Source of the DNA: Chryseobacterium indologenes | GTDB taxonomy: Bacteria > Bacteroidota > Bacteroidia > Flavobacteriales > Weeksellaceae | DNA length: 64,000 nt | Direction: 5' to 3' | Assembly (NCBI GenBank): GCA_001013295.1 | Contig: LAZY01000019.1 | Span: 62,001 to 126,000 of the forward strand | Shown: in pieces, positions 1 to 8,761 of the stretch | Position numbering within the stretch: the stretch's first letter is position 1 | Layout: each line of letters opens with the position of its first letter | Translations under genes and position numbers: made by a program | Notes under the pieces: generated by a model | Told to the model about the DNA's origin: nothing | Database searches by the model: none | What the model saw: the letters and a program-made list of their open reading frames with translations, nothing else

Positions 1-928
1 GCCAATCCCTTATATCTTCATATACATATTCTTTAATATCCTCATTAAGTATTTCGTGCCGCATGTCAAGATAGATTTTTGTTTTAACATCTGTAAAACC
101 ATCTTCTTGCATTTGCGCTACCGTTTTTTCCACACCTTTTCCGAAGTCTCCTATCGGATCATCAGCTCCGCTTACAAAAAGAAAGGGAAATTCTTTTGGT
201 ATTCTTTCTGCCCATTTTCTTTCCGTTGCCTGTTGATTTAGAGAAACTAATGCGTAAAAACCATTATTGGTAAAAGGTACTCCGCATAGGCCGTCCCTGC
301 AAAATGATTCCCGGTTGGATTTGCTGAGGCTCAGCCAACTGGTAAGGTCGCCATCTTTCTCGCCTTTAAAACGTTGATTAATAATTTTTGAAAAAGTTCT
401 GTTGATGAATTTGCTCCGGTGTTTTGGAGTAATAATATTGTTGATGGACAGGAAAAATTTAGCCAAACCGATTCCGTTGATTTTTCCGCCCGTTCCTACG
501 ATGACCGCTCCTTTAAAAACATCTTTCTGATTCTGAAGTAAGCATCTTGCAATGAAAGACCCCATAGAATGCCCCAGTAAAAAGTGAGAAATGTTAGGGT
601 AGTTGTTTTCTAAAAATGCTGCCATCGTTGCGGCATCGTCTATCAGTTGCTGCTTGGGATTTTCTTTTTGAAAATAGCCAAGTTCTTCCCGATTTTCCGC
701 CGTTTTTCCGTGTCCGAGATGGTCATATAATAGAACTGCAAAACCGTTCTTCGCCAGATATTCCGCAAAATTTTTATAACGACCGCTATGTTCCTGCATC
801 CCGTGTAGTATAAGGAGTGTAGCCTTTGGAGGTTCATTTATTGGTTCGAATAATTCATAAAAAAGATTGTGCGTACCTGAGTTGGCAATTTTCTTCCTGT
901 TTATATATCCTGATGTTTGTTTTGCCAT
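1..928 (-). CDS. Alpha/beta hydrolase, monoacylglycerol lipase-like (partial, C-terminus off window)
   Basis: Reading leftwards from the ATG at 928 gives 309 uninterrupted codons that run off the left edge, so the C-terminus is missing. The N-terminal half contains LILHGMQEHSGRY (oxyanion-hole HG region), then YDHLGHGKT, then the nucleophile elbow GHSMGS, with Ser as catalytic nucleophile. Near the end ADDPIGD supplies the likely acid and DMRHEILNE the catalytic His. This order is typical of the lysophospholipase/monoacylglycerol lipase (Hydrolase_4) group, which cleaves acyl esters of monoglycerides or lysophospholipids. There is no signal peptide, so a cytoplasmic location is inferred. It is separated from the oleate hydratase gene by about 170 bases in the same orientation; a shared lipid role is possible but not shown. 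Confidence 0.85.
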   Translation of the reverse strand, partial: MAKQTSGYINRKKIANSGTHNLFYELFEPINEPPKATLLILHGMQEHSGRYKNFAEYLAKNGFAVLLYDHLGHGKTAENREELGYFQKENPKQQLIDDAATMAAFLENNYPNISHFLLGHSMGSFIARCLLQNQKDVFKGAVIVGTGGKINGIGLAKFFLSINNIITPKHRSKFINRTFSKIINQRFKGEKDGDLTSWLSLSKSNRESFCRDGLCGVPFTNNGFYALVSLNQQATERKWAERIPKEFPFLFVSGADDPIGDFGKGVEKTVAQMQEDGFTDVKTKIYLDMRHEILNEDIKEYVYEDIRDW

Positions 929-1098
929 AGAGTCGGTTGGTTTTGTTTAAAAATAAATATTCTGCCCTTGACAAAAGCAAGAGCAGAATAAAGTTAGATA
1001 AATTGGTTATTATAGACAATCTTTTATAGATTAAAGAGAGATATGCCTTTAGCAATAAAGAACTTCGATAAAGTGTAAAGGCAGCTCTTTTTTTATTT

Positions 1099-2688
1099 TT
1101 AATTTCTGTAAGAGGTATGGATGGCTTTTGCCAACACGTCTGGTTTTTTCCAGTGTTCCGTTACTGGAGTTACTTTTTTATCGAGACCGAGTAGGGTATA
1201 TACCGCGATGCGTGCTGCACGAACCGAATATTCTTCTGTGAATACCATATCTTCCGGTATTTCTACAAACTGACTAATCATTGCTAGGTTGGTGCTGCCT
1301 TCAGGAACAACTGCAGGGCGGTCTTTTTTAGCTCTTGGTTGAAACAACGCATCGATGTAAGGCATCATACACGGAATAACATTGATAACGCTATCTTTTA
1401 TTTCCTGTTCGTGTTTTTCAAAATGCAAATGATGAATCAACTCTGTCAAAATTTCTTCACCCGTGCAATCAATCATCGGCTTTTTCACATAATCTCCCAC
1501 TGCATCTGGATATAATCCGTAGCCCCAAAGAATGGTAGTATCATCGCCTTGCGCTTTGAAATGCGGTTGTGCAGCCACCACAATTGACATTCGCCACGAT
1601 GAATCTTTAAATGTCATCAAAGCTCCGCTGCCCGGCTTGTTGCCAGTGTATTCTTCAATAAGTTTCAGAAATTTATTTCCTTTGAATGTTGGTGTGAAAG
1701 AATACCATTTTGTCTCGTCCGGTTTTGTAAAGAACGGGTCTGGGTTACCCAATTTGCCGGGTTTCTTGTTGGCAATTTTACGCCATAGTGCAAAACTTGG
1801 CGGATTTAACGGCAAATATTTTGCAGGCGTATTATAATCGCCGTTATTAGAATTGTCTGTAATACATCCGTTGGTAAAGAATACCAAATCGCCTTCCTTC
1901 ACAGTTATTTTCTCTGTTTTTCCTTCTGCATTGATGCATTCTATTCCCGTTACGGTAATGCCATCATCATCGGCAAAATCCAAATCGGTAACGGTTTTTC
2001 TTAATGAAAAGTCCACTTTGTGCTGATCCAAAAATGCCTTCACCGGTAAGATAACGGATTCATATTGGTTGTATGGTGTTCTGGTAACCCCTTCGAGTGT
2101 TTCGATTCTTGAAAATTCCAACAGCATACGTTTCATATAGCGTTGAAATTCAAAAATGCTGCTCCATTCCTGCCAGGCGAAAGTGGTTTGCCACATATAC
2201 CAGAAGTTGGTCGTAAAAAAATGGTCGTCAAACCAATCACGAATGGTAATGTTGTCTAAATCATTTTCATCGGCAAAAAACAATTTCACAAATTTCATCC
2301 GGTCCTGAGTGTTGAAACCCATATCCGTTACGGGTAAAATGTTTCCGTTCTTGTCAATCAACCGCGCTTTTGCATTTGTCGGATTCGCGTGGTCAAATGC
2401 CAGAATTTCGTCTTTTACGGAAATGTTCGGGACATCCAGAGAAGGAATACGGGATGTTAATTCCCAAAAGTTTTCATAGGTTTCTTCGTTGAGCATACGC
2501 CCGCCGCGACAAATAAATCCTTTTTCTTTAGTTCCCGCACCATCGTTGCTACCACCCAAAATCGGCAGGGCTTCAATGATGTGAATGTTTTCGCCTTTAA
2601 AGTCTCCGTCTTCTAACAGATATACGGCACCGGCAAGACTTGCCAATCCACCTCCGATGAAATATGCATGTTTGTTCGAATTGCTCAT
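1099..2688 (-). CDS. ohyA: Oleate hydratase (FAD-dependent, MCRA family)
   Basis: The 529-residue protein adds water across the cis-9 double bond of oleate to give 10-hydroxystearate, using FAD as a structural or activating cofactor. The N-terminus has the Rossmann dinucleotide motif GGGLASLAGAVYLLEDG (about residues 12-28), followed by the family segment CRGGRMLNEETYENFWEL and a long conserved stretch around FWYMWQTTFAWQEWSS. The region RTPYNQYESVILP carries the Tyr area known to be near the active site of the family. It is shorter than the 590-650-residue forms known from Gram-positives and Elizabethkingia but complete at both ends. The start at 2688 gives the canonical Rossmann spacing. 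It is a single gene, with an AraC regulator behind it on the same strand. Family assignment is firm; substrate preference is inferred. Confidence 0.93.
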   Translation of the reverse strand: MSNSNKHAYFIGGGLASLAGAVYLLEDGDFKGENIHIIEALPILGGSNDGAGTKEKGFICRGGRMLNEETYENFWELTSRIPSLDVPNISVKDEILAFDHANPTNAKARLIDKNGNILPVTDMGFNTQDRMKFVKLFFADENDLDNITIRDWFDDHFFTTNFWYMWQTTFAWQEWSSIFEFQRYMKRMLLEFSRIETLEGVTRTPYNQYESVILPVKAFLDQHKVDFSLRKTVTDLDFADDDGITVTGIECINAEGKTEKITVKEGDLVFFTNGCITDNSNNGDYNTPAKYLPLNPPSFALWRKIANKKPGKLGNPDPFFTKPDETKWYSFTPTFKGNKFLKLIEEYTGNKPGSGALMTFKDSSWRMSIVVAAQPHFKAQGDDTTILWGYGLYPDAVGDYVKKPMIDCTGEEILTELIHHLHFEKHEQEIKDSVINVIPCMMPYIDALFQPRAKKDRPAVVPEGSTNLAMISQFVEIPEDMVFTEEYSVRAARIAVYTLLGLDKKVTPVTEHWKKPDVLAKAIHTSYRN

Positions 2689-2787
2689 ATGATATTTTTT
2701 TTAGGTTATTTTTATATGATAAAGGTATTGATATACCTTAATTCCTTAGTATCCCTAAATTCGAAAATCATATACGGAATTTCTTTT

Positions 2788-3663
2788 TTAAAAATGCTGT
2801 TGTCTTCGGTACCTTTGGGGCGATATTGACGCATGCTTTTTAAAAAAACGACCGAATGCAGAGGTAGAATTAAAGCCTGTTTCAAATGCAATCTGAGAGA
2901 TATTTTTTTCTGGATAGCCGAGCAGAACGCATGCTTCTTTTAATAAGGCCTCATCAATAATCTGATGTGGAGTTTTGCCAGTAGCTTTTTTTACAATCAG
3001 AATAAGATATTTGTTGGTAATGAATAGCTTGTCTGCATAGTATTGTACGTCCTTATGCTGCAAAATATTTTCTTTTACCAATTCGTTGAATTTAAAAAAA
3101 ATATTATTATTATCTTTTGGAGTTAGATATGCGTTGTCTTTTCTGTCTTCATCAATTAGGACTGCAACTTCCAACAAAATATTAATAATAATAGTACGAA
3201 GAATATCTTCTGTAAAACGACCATTCCTCGTGGTCTGCTGCTGAAGATATTCCAACAAATTGATTAAGTGTTTACTACTTGCTTCGTTGGAAATAACTAC
3301 ATTAAAGGTAGTTTTATTGAATAGAGACAGATTCTCGATAAAAAATGGATTAGAAATGTTCTTAAGCAGGAAATTCTTTTCAAAGAATAGAACCTTCATG
3401 CGGAAATCTTTGCTGGTATTTACAAATTTTATAATTGTTGACGGAGCAGATATCAGGAATCCGTTTTGGGATATATTGTAATGGTGATTATCAATTTCTA
3501 AATCAATACTACCGGAAACACAGATGCAGAATGCATAAAAATCCATGCGGAACAGTCTTTTTGGGAATTCAAAAATGAGTTTTCCTGAAGATATATAGTA
3601 AGGTTCATCACAGTGTACCTGATAAAAAGATAATATTTCTTTAATACTTTCGTAAGCTTTCAT
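2788..3663 (-). CDS. AraC family transcriptional regulator
   Basis: A 291-residue protein with a divergent N-terminal cupin-like sensor half (about 1-170) and a C-terminal double helix-turn-helix DNA-binding domain (about 190-291). The second HTH is clear: ISQIAFETGFNSTSAFGRFFKKHASISPQRYRR, shown here only as the family landmark IAFETGFNSTSAFGRFFKK. No membrane segments. It lies just upstream of the oleate hydratase gene (99 bases, same strand) and downstream of the efflux operon, so either could be its target. Closest in style to the Bacteroidota AraC proteins that sense small hydrophobic ligands; the ligand cannot be read from sequence. Confidence 0.9.
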   Translation of the reverse strand: MKAYESIKEILSFYQVHCDEPYYISSGKLIFEFPKRLFRMDFYAFCICVSGSIDLEIDNHHYNISQNGFLISAPSTIIKFVNTSKDFRMKVLFFEKNFLLKNISNPFFIENLSLFNKTTFNVVISNEASSKHLINLLEYLQQQTTRNGRFTEDILRTIIINILLEVAVLIDEDRKDNAYLTPKDNNNIFFKFNELVKENILQHKDVQYYADKLFITNKYLILIVKKATGKTPHQIIDEALLKEACVLLGYPEKNISQIAFETGFNSTSAFGRFFKKHASISPQRYRRQQHF

Positions 3664-3723
3664 GGTTTCTTATTTAATGGATTTATATGGGCATATATAA
3701 TTTTTAGCTTATGATTTAGCTCA

Positions 3724-4884
3724 CTACAGTTTATCCTTTTTAATTTTTCGGACTTTGTACCATAAAACGCTATAGCTGGCAATGGCGCTTACTGTTCCTA
3801 TGATTATCATTTTTATAACATAAGGATAGGTGAGGTCTACAGCGCCTTTTTCTATGATAAGTATTCTAAAGGCAGGCAAGAAATGTGTAAGCGGGATGAT
3901 ATTTGCAATGTGCTGAACCCAAACTGGCATTTGGCTGAGCGGCCAGGTAAATCCTGACAGGATAAAGCTGGGTGTGGCAATAACCATAAGGATTTCCGTA
4001 GCTTTCAGTTGGTTCGGGACAAGGATACTTACCAAAATTCCTATAAAGCAGACCGAGATTACAAAAACACCCGCTATTAGAGTAAGCGGAAAAATGTTTT
4101 CATAAAAAGGAATTCTGAACCACTTGGTAAAACCCCAGTACATCAGCCATATCCCGAAGCTCATTATGAGATAAGGCACGATTTTAACCAATATCAGCAT
4201 AAATGCAGAACGGCTTTTTTGTACCAGATATTTGAAAGTGCCGTTTTCAAACTCGGAAGCAAAAGAAAGAGCAAGCCCCAATAACAATACCTGCTGAAGC
4301 ACAGTAGCCAAAACACCAGGCCACAAAAAATACATATAGTTGGTGCTTCTGTTGTTCTTTTTTATAAACGTGGTTTTAAATGGCTCATACTGACTCATTA
4401 GCAAATTTTCCGGAACTCCTTGTTTACGTAAGGTTTCGACCTGTGTTCCTGCTTTGAGGGTTCCTAAGACCAGCTGAAGTGCTGATGAAGAATAATTTGC
4501 GGTCAATACATTTGCTGTATTGATTATGGTAGTGACTTCAGGATAACGTTTTGTCAGCACATCTTTCTCAAAATCTTTTGGGATAATAACGACGCAGGTT
4601 GCATCTTTCTCAATCATCAAACGATTGAGGTTTGTCTCGTCAAACTGCAGCCTTGCAACAGACAAAACTTCGTTGTCATTCATCATTTCGATTGCTTTCC
4701 GGCTGAGTGAGCTTTGGTCATAATCTACCACGATGATTGGTAAATCTGTCACTTTCCCTTTGCTGTAAACATATCCCAACAAAACACCGTACATCAAAGG
4801 AGCCCCAATAAACAAAATTCTGAGAACCTTGTTGCTCCAGAACAAACCGAACTCCCGTTTGATCAGATTGAGAAATGTTTTCAT
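3724..4884 (-). CDS. ABC-2 type transport permease (YhhJ/YbhR-like)
   Basis: A 386-residue inner-membrane permease. A membrane segment lies near residues 22-42, followed by a large periplasmic loop (about 45-180) containing VVDYDQSSLSRKAIEMM, the typical ABC2_membrane_3 pattern. Five further hydrophobic segments fill about 185-375. The C-terminal landmark is SGFTWPLSQMPVWVQHIANIIPLTHFL, here the family signature of the last transmembrane pair. It follows the HlyD gene by 3 bases and is the last gene of a MarR-TolC-HlyD-permease operon. Such operons usually carry a second permease and often an ATPase; neither is present here, so the ATP-binding partner must be encoded elsewhere or the pump is incomplete. 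Confidence 0.88.
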   Translation of the reverse strand: MKTFLNLIKREFGLFWSNKVLRILFIGAPLMYGVLLGYVYSKGKVTDLPIIVVDYDQSSLSRKAIEMMNDNEVLSVARLQFDETNLNRLMIEKDATCVVIIPKDFEKDVLTKRYPEVTTIINTANVLTANYSSSALQLVLGTLKAGTQVETLRKQGVPENLLMSQYEPFKTTFIKKNNRSTNYMYFLWPGVLATVLQQVLLLGLALSFASEFENGTFKYLVQKSRSAFMLILVKIVPYLIMSFGIWLMYWGFTKWFRIPFYENIFPLTLIAGVFVISVCFIGILVSILVPNQLKATEILMVIATPSFILSGFTWPLSQMPVWVQHIANIIPLTHFLPAFRILIIEKGAVDLTYPYVIKMIIIGTVSAIASYSVLWYKVRKIKKDKL

Positions 4885-4886
4885 TA

Positions 4887-5843
4887 TTAAGGTTTTAGCG
4901 TTACTGTTGTTTTGCTTAGGATATCGTTTGCTTGTTGGATGTTAATAGGGTCTATCAATATTTCATACAAAGCGTCCTGCACTTCATAATCAGGATATGC
5001 TGTAGCAATATTAGCATAGGCGCCTATTTGTTTTATATTTCTGATTTTCCCTTTGATATCCCGATTTTTGTAAGGTATATGCACATTGATTTCTTTTCCT
5101 TGTGCATAATTTGCCAATTGGCTTTCAGGAATAGTAAAGCGGAAATATATGGAATTATTAAGAGAACCTTTGAAAAGCGTATATCCTGGTAGTGCCAGTT
5201 CCCCCAGCTTCAATGTGATGGATTCTATTTTCATATCCTGTGGCGCAATGATATACCTTTCTTTCTCGGCAACCTGTACTTCTTCCAAAGCTCCTTGAGC
5301 ACGGTCTTTTTGTCCCAACGCCATTGTTTGCTGTTCTATGCGGACCCCGTTTTTAACATCGGCAATTTCTGCATCTACGGCTATCATTTGTGATTTGGCT
5401 CCCTGATACTTGGCGAATACTTCATCATATTGCTGTTGCGGAACCAATGAATCCTTTACCATTGCATTCATTCTTGCCAGGGATTTTTTTGCAAACTCAT
5501 ATTGCTCTACCAAAGCGGATTTCTTGGCATAGAGCTGTGCCAACTGATTGGCAGTAGCACCGTGTACACTCATCTCATATTGTGCCTGAGCAGATTTTAC
5601 CGCTCCCTGTGCCTGTGATTTTTTTGCGTCTACTTCCGGGATTTCCAATATCGCCAATGTATCTCCCTTTTTAACAAGAGCTCCCTCGCTGATCAGAATT
5701 TTATCTATTCTGCCTGCTATTTTGCCTACTACTGCAATCTCTTCCCGCTCGGTTTTTCCCTGGATGGTTTGTGATACTTTCGGTTTATTCTCACAAGAAG
5801 CTAAAATGCCTGCAATGCTTAGTATGTAAATAATTTTTTTCAT
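4887..5843 (-). CDS. HlyD-family periplasmic adaptor (membrane fusion) lipoprotein
   Basis: A 318-residue adaptor that links an inner-membrane pump to the TolC channel. The N-terminus is a lipoprotein signal ending in ILASCEN (lipobox Cys at about residue 17). It is followed by a biotinyl-lipoyl half motif GRIDKILISEGALVKKGDTLAIL and a long helical hairpin (about 70-185, rich in Ala, Gln and Lys). The second lipoyl half, with a beta-barrel, is at about 195-318. It lies 5 bases after the TolC gene and 3 bases before the permease, so the three are translated as one unit. The length fits the EmrA/YhiI-type group. Substrate unknown. Confidence 0.9.
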   Translation of the reverse strand: MKKIIYILSIAGILASCENKPKVSQTIQGKTEREEIAVVGKIAGRIDKILISEGALVKKGDTLAILEIPEVDAKKSQAQGAVKSAQAQYEMSVHGATANQLAQLYAKKSALVEQYEFAKKSLARMNAMVKDSLVPQQQYDEVFAKYQGAKSQMIAVDAEIADVKNGVRIEQQTMALGQKDRAQGALEEVQVAEKERYIIAPQDMKIESITLKLGELALPGYTLFKGSLNNSIYFRFTIPESQLANYAQGKEINVHIPYKNRDIKGKIRNIKQIGAYANIATAYPDYEVQDALYEILIDPINIQQANDILSKTTVTLKP

Positions 5844-5848
5844 TCTGC

Positions 5849-7231
5849 TTAGTTTTGGATTTTAATAAAGTTTGATAATTTTCCCGATGCACGGTAAACT
5901 TCAATAGCAGCATTCCGCTGTTCAATCACGGTTTCTACTTTGTTTAAGGATTCTTTGTATATATCATTTTCCGCTCCAAGGCGTTCAGTGACGTTAATAA
6001 GTCCTAGTCTGTATTGCTTTGATGCTATTTCATTATTATTTTGTGCTATTTTTTCCCTTTGAATCGCAATATCTACCTTATGTAACGTGGTATTGTATTC
6101 TACCTTGTTTTTTTCCAATTCCAGGTCTACTTTTTCTTTGGTGTCAGCCAGTTTATTTTCAACCTGGGCGAGCCCTATTTTGGCTTCGTCTATTTTATGT
6201 TTACGTTCAAACCCGCTGAAGAGTTCCCATTTCACGGCTACGCCCAACATCCAGTTAGGATGTAGTGTCAATTCATTTAGTTTCAAATTGGCGGTCGTAT
6301 TTAATGTTTCAATCGGCACTTTTGTATTGGCATTATATAATGATGCATAGCTATATCCCGCAAAAGCTCCAACTGTAGGAAGAAGGCTTCCTTTTTCTTT
6401 TTTAAGGGCATATTCGGAAGCTTTTTTGAAAGATTCCAGTGCTTTTACCTCATTTCGTTCGGCTGTGCTCAGGCTGTCCAAAATAATGATGGGCTCCAAC
6501 TGATGATTGGTTTTAAGAATTTCTTCTTCAGAAAGATTGGTGGACTGTTTTATCTTGAGTATCAGAAGTTTTCTTTTATTTTGAACATCTGCACGTTTGG
6601 AAGCCAATTCCAGAGTGGAGAGTTTGATTTTATCGCGGTCATAAGGAATTGCCAACCCTTCGGATATCGCCTTTTCTACTCTTTCTTTTTCCTTATTCAA
6701 TCTCTTTTCGCTGTTATCGATCAGTGTTTCGGCGGTTTCCAGAAGTTTGAGACGGTCAAAGCTCCCTATGATATCTTTTATGACCTCATTTTTCTGATTT
6801 TCCATCATAAAAGCTGTTCCTGTGTTTTTTTCTTTGAGAGCCTTGGCTCCATTTAGGATTTGTCCGCCACTGAACAGTACCGCTTTTGCGGTTATACCTC
6901 CATAAAGGATATTCGCATTTGTGCTGAAATCGGAAGATCCCCCAAAAACAGGATATCCTGTGATGGGTAAATTCAGGGTAGCTAGATCTAATTTTGCATC
7001 ACTGCTGATGTAAGAGTATAAACCTGAAGCCTCGACCTTCGGGAAATATTTGGCCAATATGCTTTTGCGTTCTAATTCTAATTTTTGTAATTCAAGATCT
7101 TGATTCCTTATTTCAGTGTTTTTTTGCAATGCCTTTCCGATAGCATAATCCAAATCCTTACTTACAAGAATCTGTGCGTTGATGATAGTGCCGAGTAGGA
7201 TCAATGTAATGGCTAACTTTATTTTTTTCAT
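5849..7231 (-). CDS. TolC-family outer-membrane efflux channel
   Basis: A 460-residue outer-membrane factor. A signal peptide (about 1-19, ending INAQ) precedes two repeats of the OEP fold. Each repeat has long amphipathic helices (for example the charged stretch around residues 150-215) and a short membrane strand region such as NWMLGVAVKWELFSGFERKHK, where the WELFSG motif is typical of TolC proteins. The stop region overlaps nothing, but the start overlaps the end of the MarR gene by 4 bases, indicating translational coupling. With the HlyD adaptor and ABC-2 permease downstream it forms the outer part of one efflux machine. Confidence 0.92.
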   Translation of the reverse strand: MKKIKLAITLILLGTIINAQILVSKDLDYAIGKALQKNTEIRNQDLELQKLELERKSILAKYFPKVEASGLYSYISSDAKLDLATLNLPITGYPVFGGSSDFSTNANILYGGITAKAVLFSGGQILNGAKALKEKNTGTAFMMENQKNEVIKDIIGSFDRLKLLETAETLIDNSEKRLNKEKERVEKAISEGLAIPYDRDKIKLSTLELASKRADVQNKRKLLILKIKQSTNLSEEEILKTNHQLEPIIILDSLSTAERNEVKALESFKKASEYALKKEKGSLLPTVGAFAGYSYASLYNANTKVPIETLNTTANLKLNELTLHPNWMLGVAVKWELFSGFERKHKIDEAKIGLAQVENKLADTKEKVDLELEKNKVEYNTTLHKVDIAIQREKIAQNNNEIASKQYRLGLINVTERLGAENDIYKESLNKVETVIEQRNAAIEVYRASGKLSNFIKIQN

Positions 7232-7683
7232 AACATTTCGTTTTGAATGTTGTTTTGAATATGCTGAAAGAAGTTTTTTATCTCCATAATTTGATTTTCG
7301 GAAAGTCCTCTGGTTGCTCTTTCGGTGACATTGTTCACAATATACATTACTTTTTCCTCTATCTCCTTTCCTTTATTTGTTAAATATATTAGATTTTGCC
7401 TTCTGTCAGTAGGGTGAGACCTTCTTTCTACGTAACCTTCTTTTTCCAATTGATCAATAAGTCTAGTTATGCTGGGTTTATCCCTGTGGGTAAAATCTGC
7501 TATTGCCTGTTGTGAACATCCCTGTTGTTTCCATAAAGGTACTAGCACCGACCATTGTTCCCGGGTCAGGTTAATATTATTCAATTTGAATTGCTGACCC
7601 AAAAAACGGTTGAACAGTAGAGGTACATTCCCTGTAAGCAGATTGTATCGATCTTGTTCAGTTAATATTTTTTCAGCTTTCAT
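7228..7683 (-). CDS. MarR family transcriptional regulator
   Basis: A 151-residue winged-helix repressor at the head of the efflux operon. The winged helix lies at about residues 40-105: SQQAIADFTHRDKPSITRLIDQLEKEGYVERR is the recognition region, of which KPSITRLIDQLEKEGYVER is diagnostic. The wing is SHPTDRRQNLIYLTNKG, with the DRR signature of MarR proteins. It overlaps tolC by 4 bases. A palindrome in its promoter (7718-7739) is a good candidate for its own operator, so autoregulation of the whole operon is likely. The inducer is unknown. Confidence 0.92.
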   Translation of the reverse strand: MKAEKILTEQDRYNLLTGNVPLLFNRFLGQQFKLNNINLTREQWSVLVPLWKQQGCSQQAIADFTHRDKPSITRLIDQLEKEGYVERRSHPTDRRQNLIYLTNKGKEIEEKVMYIVNNVTERATRGLSENQIMEIKNFFQHIQNNIQNEML

Positions 7684-7717
7684 ATAAAAATTATTTATTG
7701 AACAAAGTTAATTAAAC

Positions 7718-7739
7718 AATAGTTGTTGTTGCAACTATT
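7718..7739. promoter_or_regulatory. Palindromic operator candidate upstream of the marR-tolC-hlyD operon
   Basis: Inverted arms AATAGTTG and CAACTATT, separated by 6 bases, lie 35-56 bases upstream of the MarR start codon. Size and position match MarR-family operators, which bind 16-22-bp near-palindromes over the promoter. The palindrome is seen directly; its binding by this MarR protein is inference. Confidence 0.5.
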
Positions 7740-7851
7740 TTATATTAAATTTTTTTAAATCTTAATATGATTGACATGACATAAATTTTGTATTAAATTA
7801 TTATTAAGACAATTTGTGATTAGTGAAAATAAACGATGGTTAGTAATAAAT

Positions 7852-7881
7852 AAAAGCTGTTCGGGATTTCGGACAGCTTTT
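7852..7881 (-). terminator. Hairpin terminator of the glycerol operon
   Basis: Arms AAAAGCTGTTC and GGACAGCTTTT form a stem around a short loop, with T-rich sequence on either side, about 30-60 bases past the stop of the beta-barrel gene at 7913. It fits a rho-independent terminator ending the leftward glp operon and may work in both directions. Confidence 0.65.
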
Positions 7882-7912
7882 TGGGGATTAATTTCTTAAA
7901 GAAAAATATTTG

Positions 7913-8740
7913 TCAAAATAAAGTCGTTGCAAACTGTATTCTTGCATATTTGTTGGAAGGATTCCACATAGTGGTAAAAGATAATGGAATATGGGCAGAA
8001 AAAACTTTGATGTTTTTACTTGCAGAGAATCCGATATTCACAATATCGAAATCGTTTTTGCCGTTCCCATATAGAAAAGTACCTTGTCCAAGACTTCTTT
8101 TTCCGGGATTGAAAGCAAAACCTCCACCCAGAAATCCATTAAGCTTAACAGAACCTTTTGAAATCAATGGATAACTTATCTCTATATAGGTGGAATATTT
8201 GTTGCTGTCGTATTCGCTATTTTCATTCAATTTTACTTCTCCTGCATTGGCTCCTCCATAAAGCATGACATCTGCTTCAACTCTTAAAGGGAATTTTTCA
8301 GGAAACTGATAAGATGTTCTTAAATCAATGATATGCGTTGTTTTGTCCTTAGAGTAATTAAAAATATCGTCTGATGCAATAAGTTCATTGATATTCCTGG
8401 AGTTGAACAAATCCCAGATTCCTATAGAAAATCCTTTATCTGCATATTGGATATAATAATTAATTTCTTTGTAATGGGTGTCATCACTGTCATTGGAGAT
8501 AGCAGATGCACCCCAGATTCCTAACTGTAATGTTTTCGATTTGTTGAGGTCGTACCACAGTTGTCCGGAAACGATTGGTTTGTCCGTAATAATAAGTCCT
8601 CTCCACAAATGGTTTGTTTTTATCCCGGCAGAAAGGTGGAGGTTGTCATTTTCAGCAGAAGCCCCATTATCTTCAGATGTCTGTGCCAGTAATAGTGTTA
8701 TTGCAAACAAGCTCGTCAGCAATGTTGATATTTTTTTCAT
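7913..8740 (-). CDS. Predicted outer-membrane beta-barrel protein in the glycerol operon
   Basis: 275 residues with a signal peptide (about 1-19, ending LLLAQ). The rest is alternating amphipathic strands rich in Tyr, Trp, Asn and Gly: LSAGIKTNHLWRGL near the start, several aromatic-ended strands such as KLNGFLGGGFAFNP, and a C-terminal strand ending in TLF. The terminal Phe is the usual outer-membrane assembly signal. The HLWRG start resembles the TorF/DUF-type barrels annotated only as hypothetical. It follows the aquaglyceroporin gene by 22 bases on the same strand, so it is probably cotranscribed with glpF, glpK and glpD. An outer-membrane channel for glycerol or a glycerol ester is a reasonable guess, not a demonstrated function. 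Confidence 0.8.
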   Translation of the reverse strand: MKKISTLLTSLFAITLLLAQTSEDNGASAENDNLHLSAGIKTNHLWRGLIITDKPIVSGQLWYDLNKSKTLQLGIWGASAISNDSDDTHYKEINYYIQYADKGFSIGIWDLFNSRNINELIASDDIFNYSKDKTTHIIDLRTSYQFPEKFPLRVEADVMLYGGANAGEVKLNENSEYDSNKYSTYIEISYPLISKGSVKLNGFLGGGFAFNPGKRSLGQGTFLYGNGKNDFDIVNIGFSASKNIKVFSAHIPLSFTTMWNPSNKYARIQFATTLF

Positions 8741-8761
8741 GGTAAATTTGATGGAATAGAT

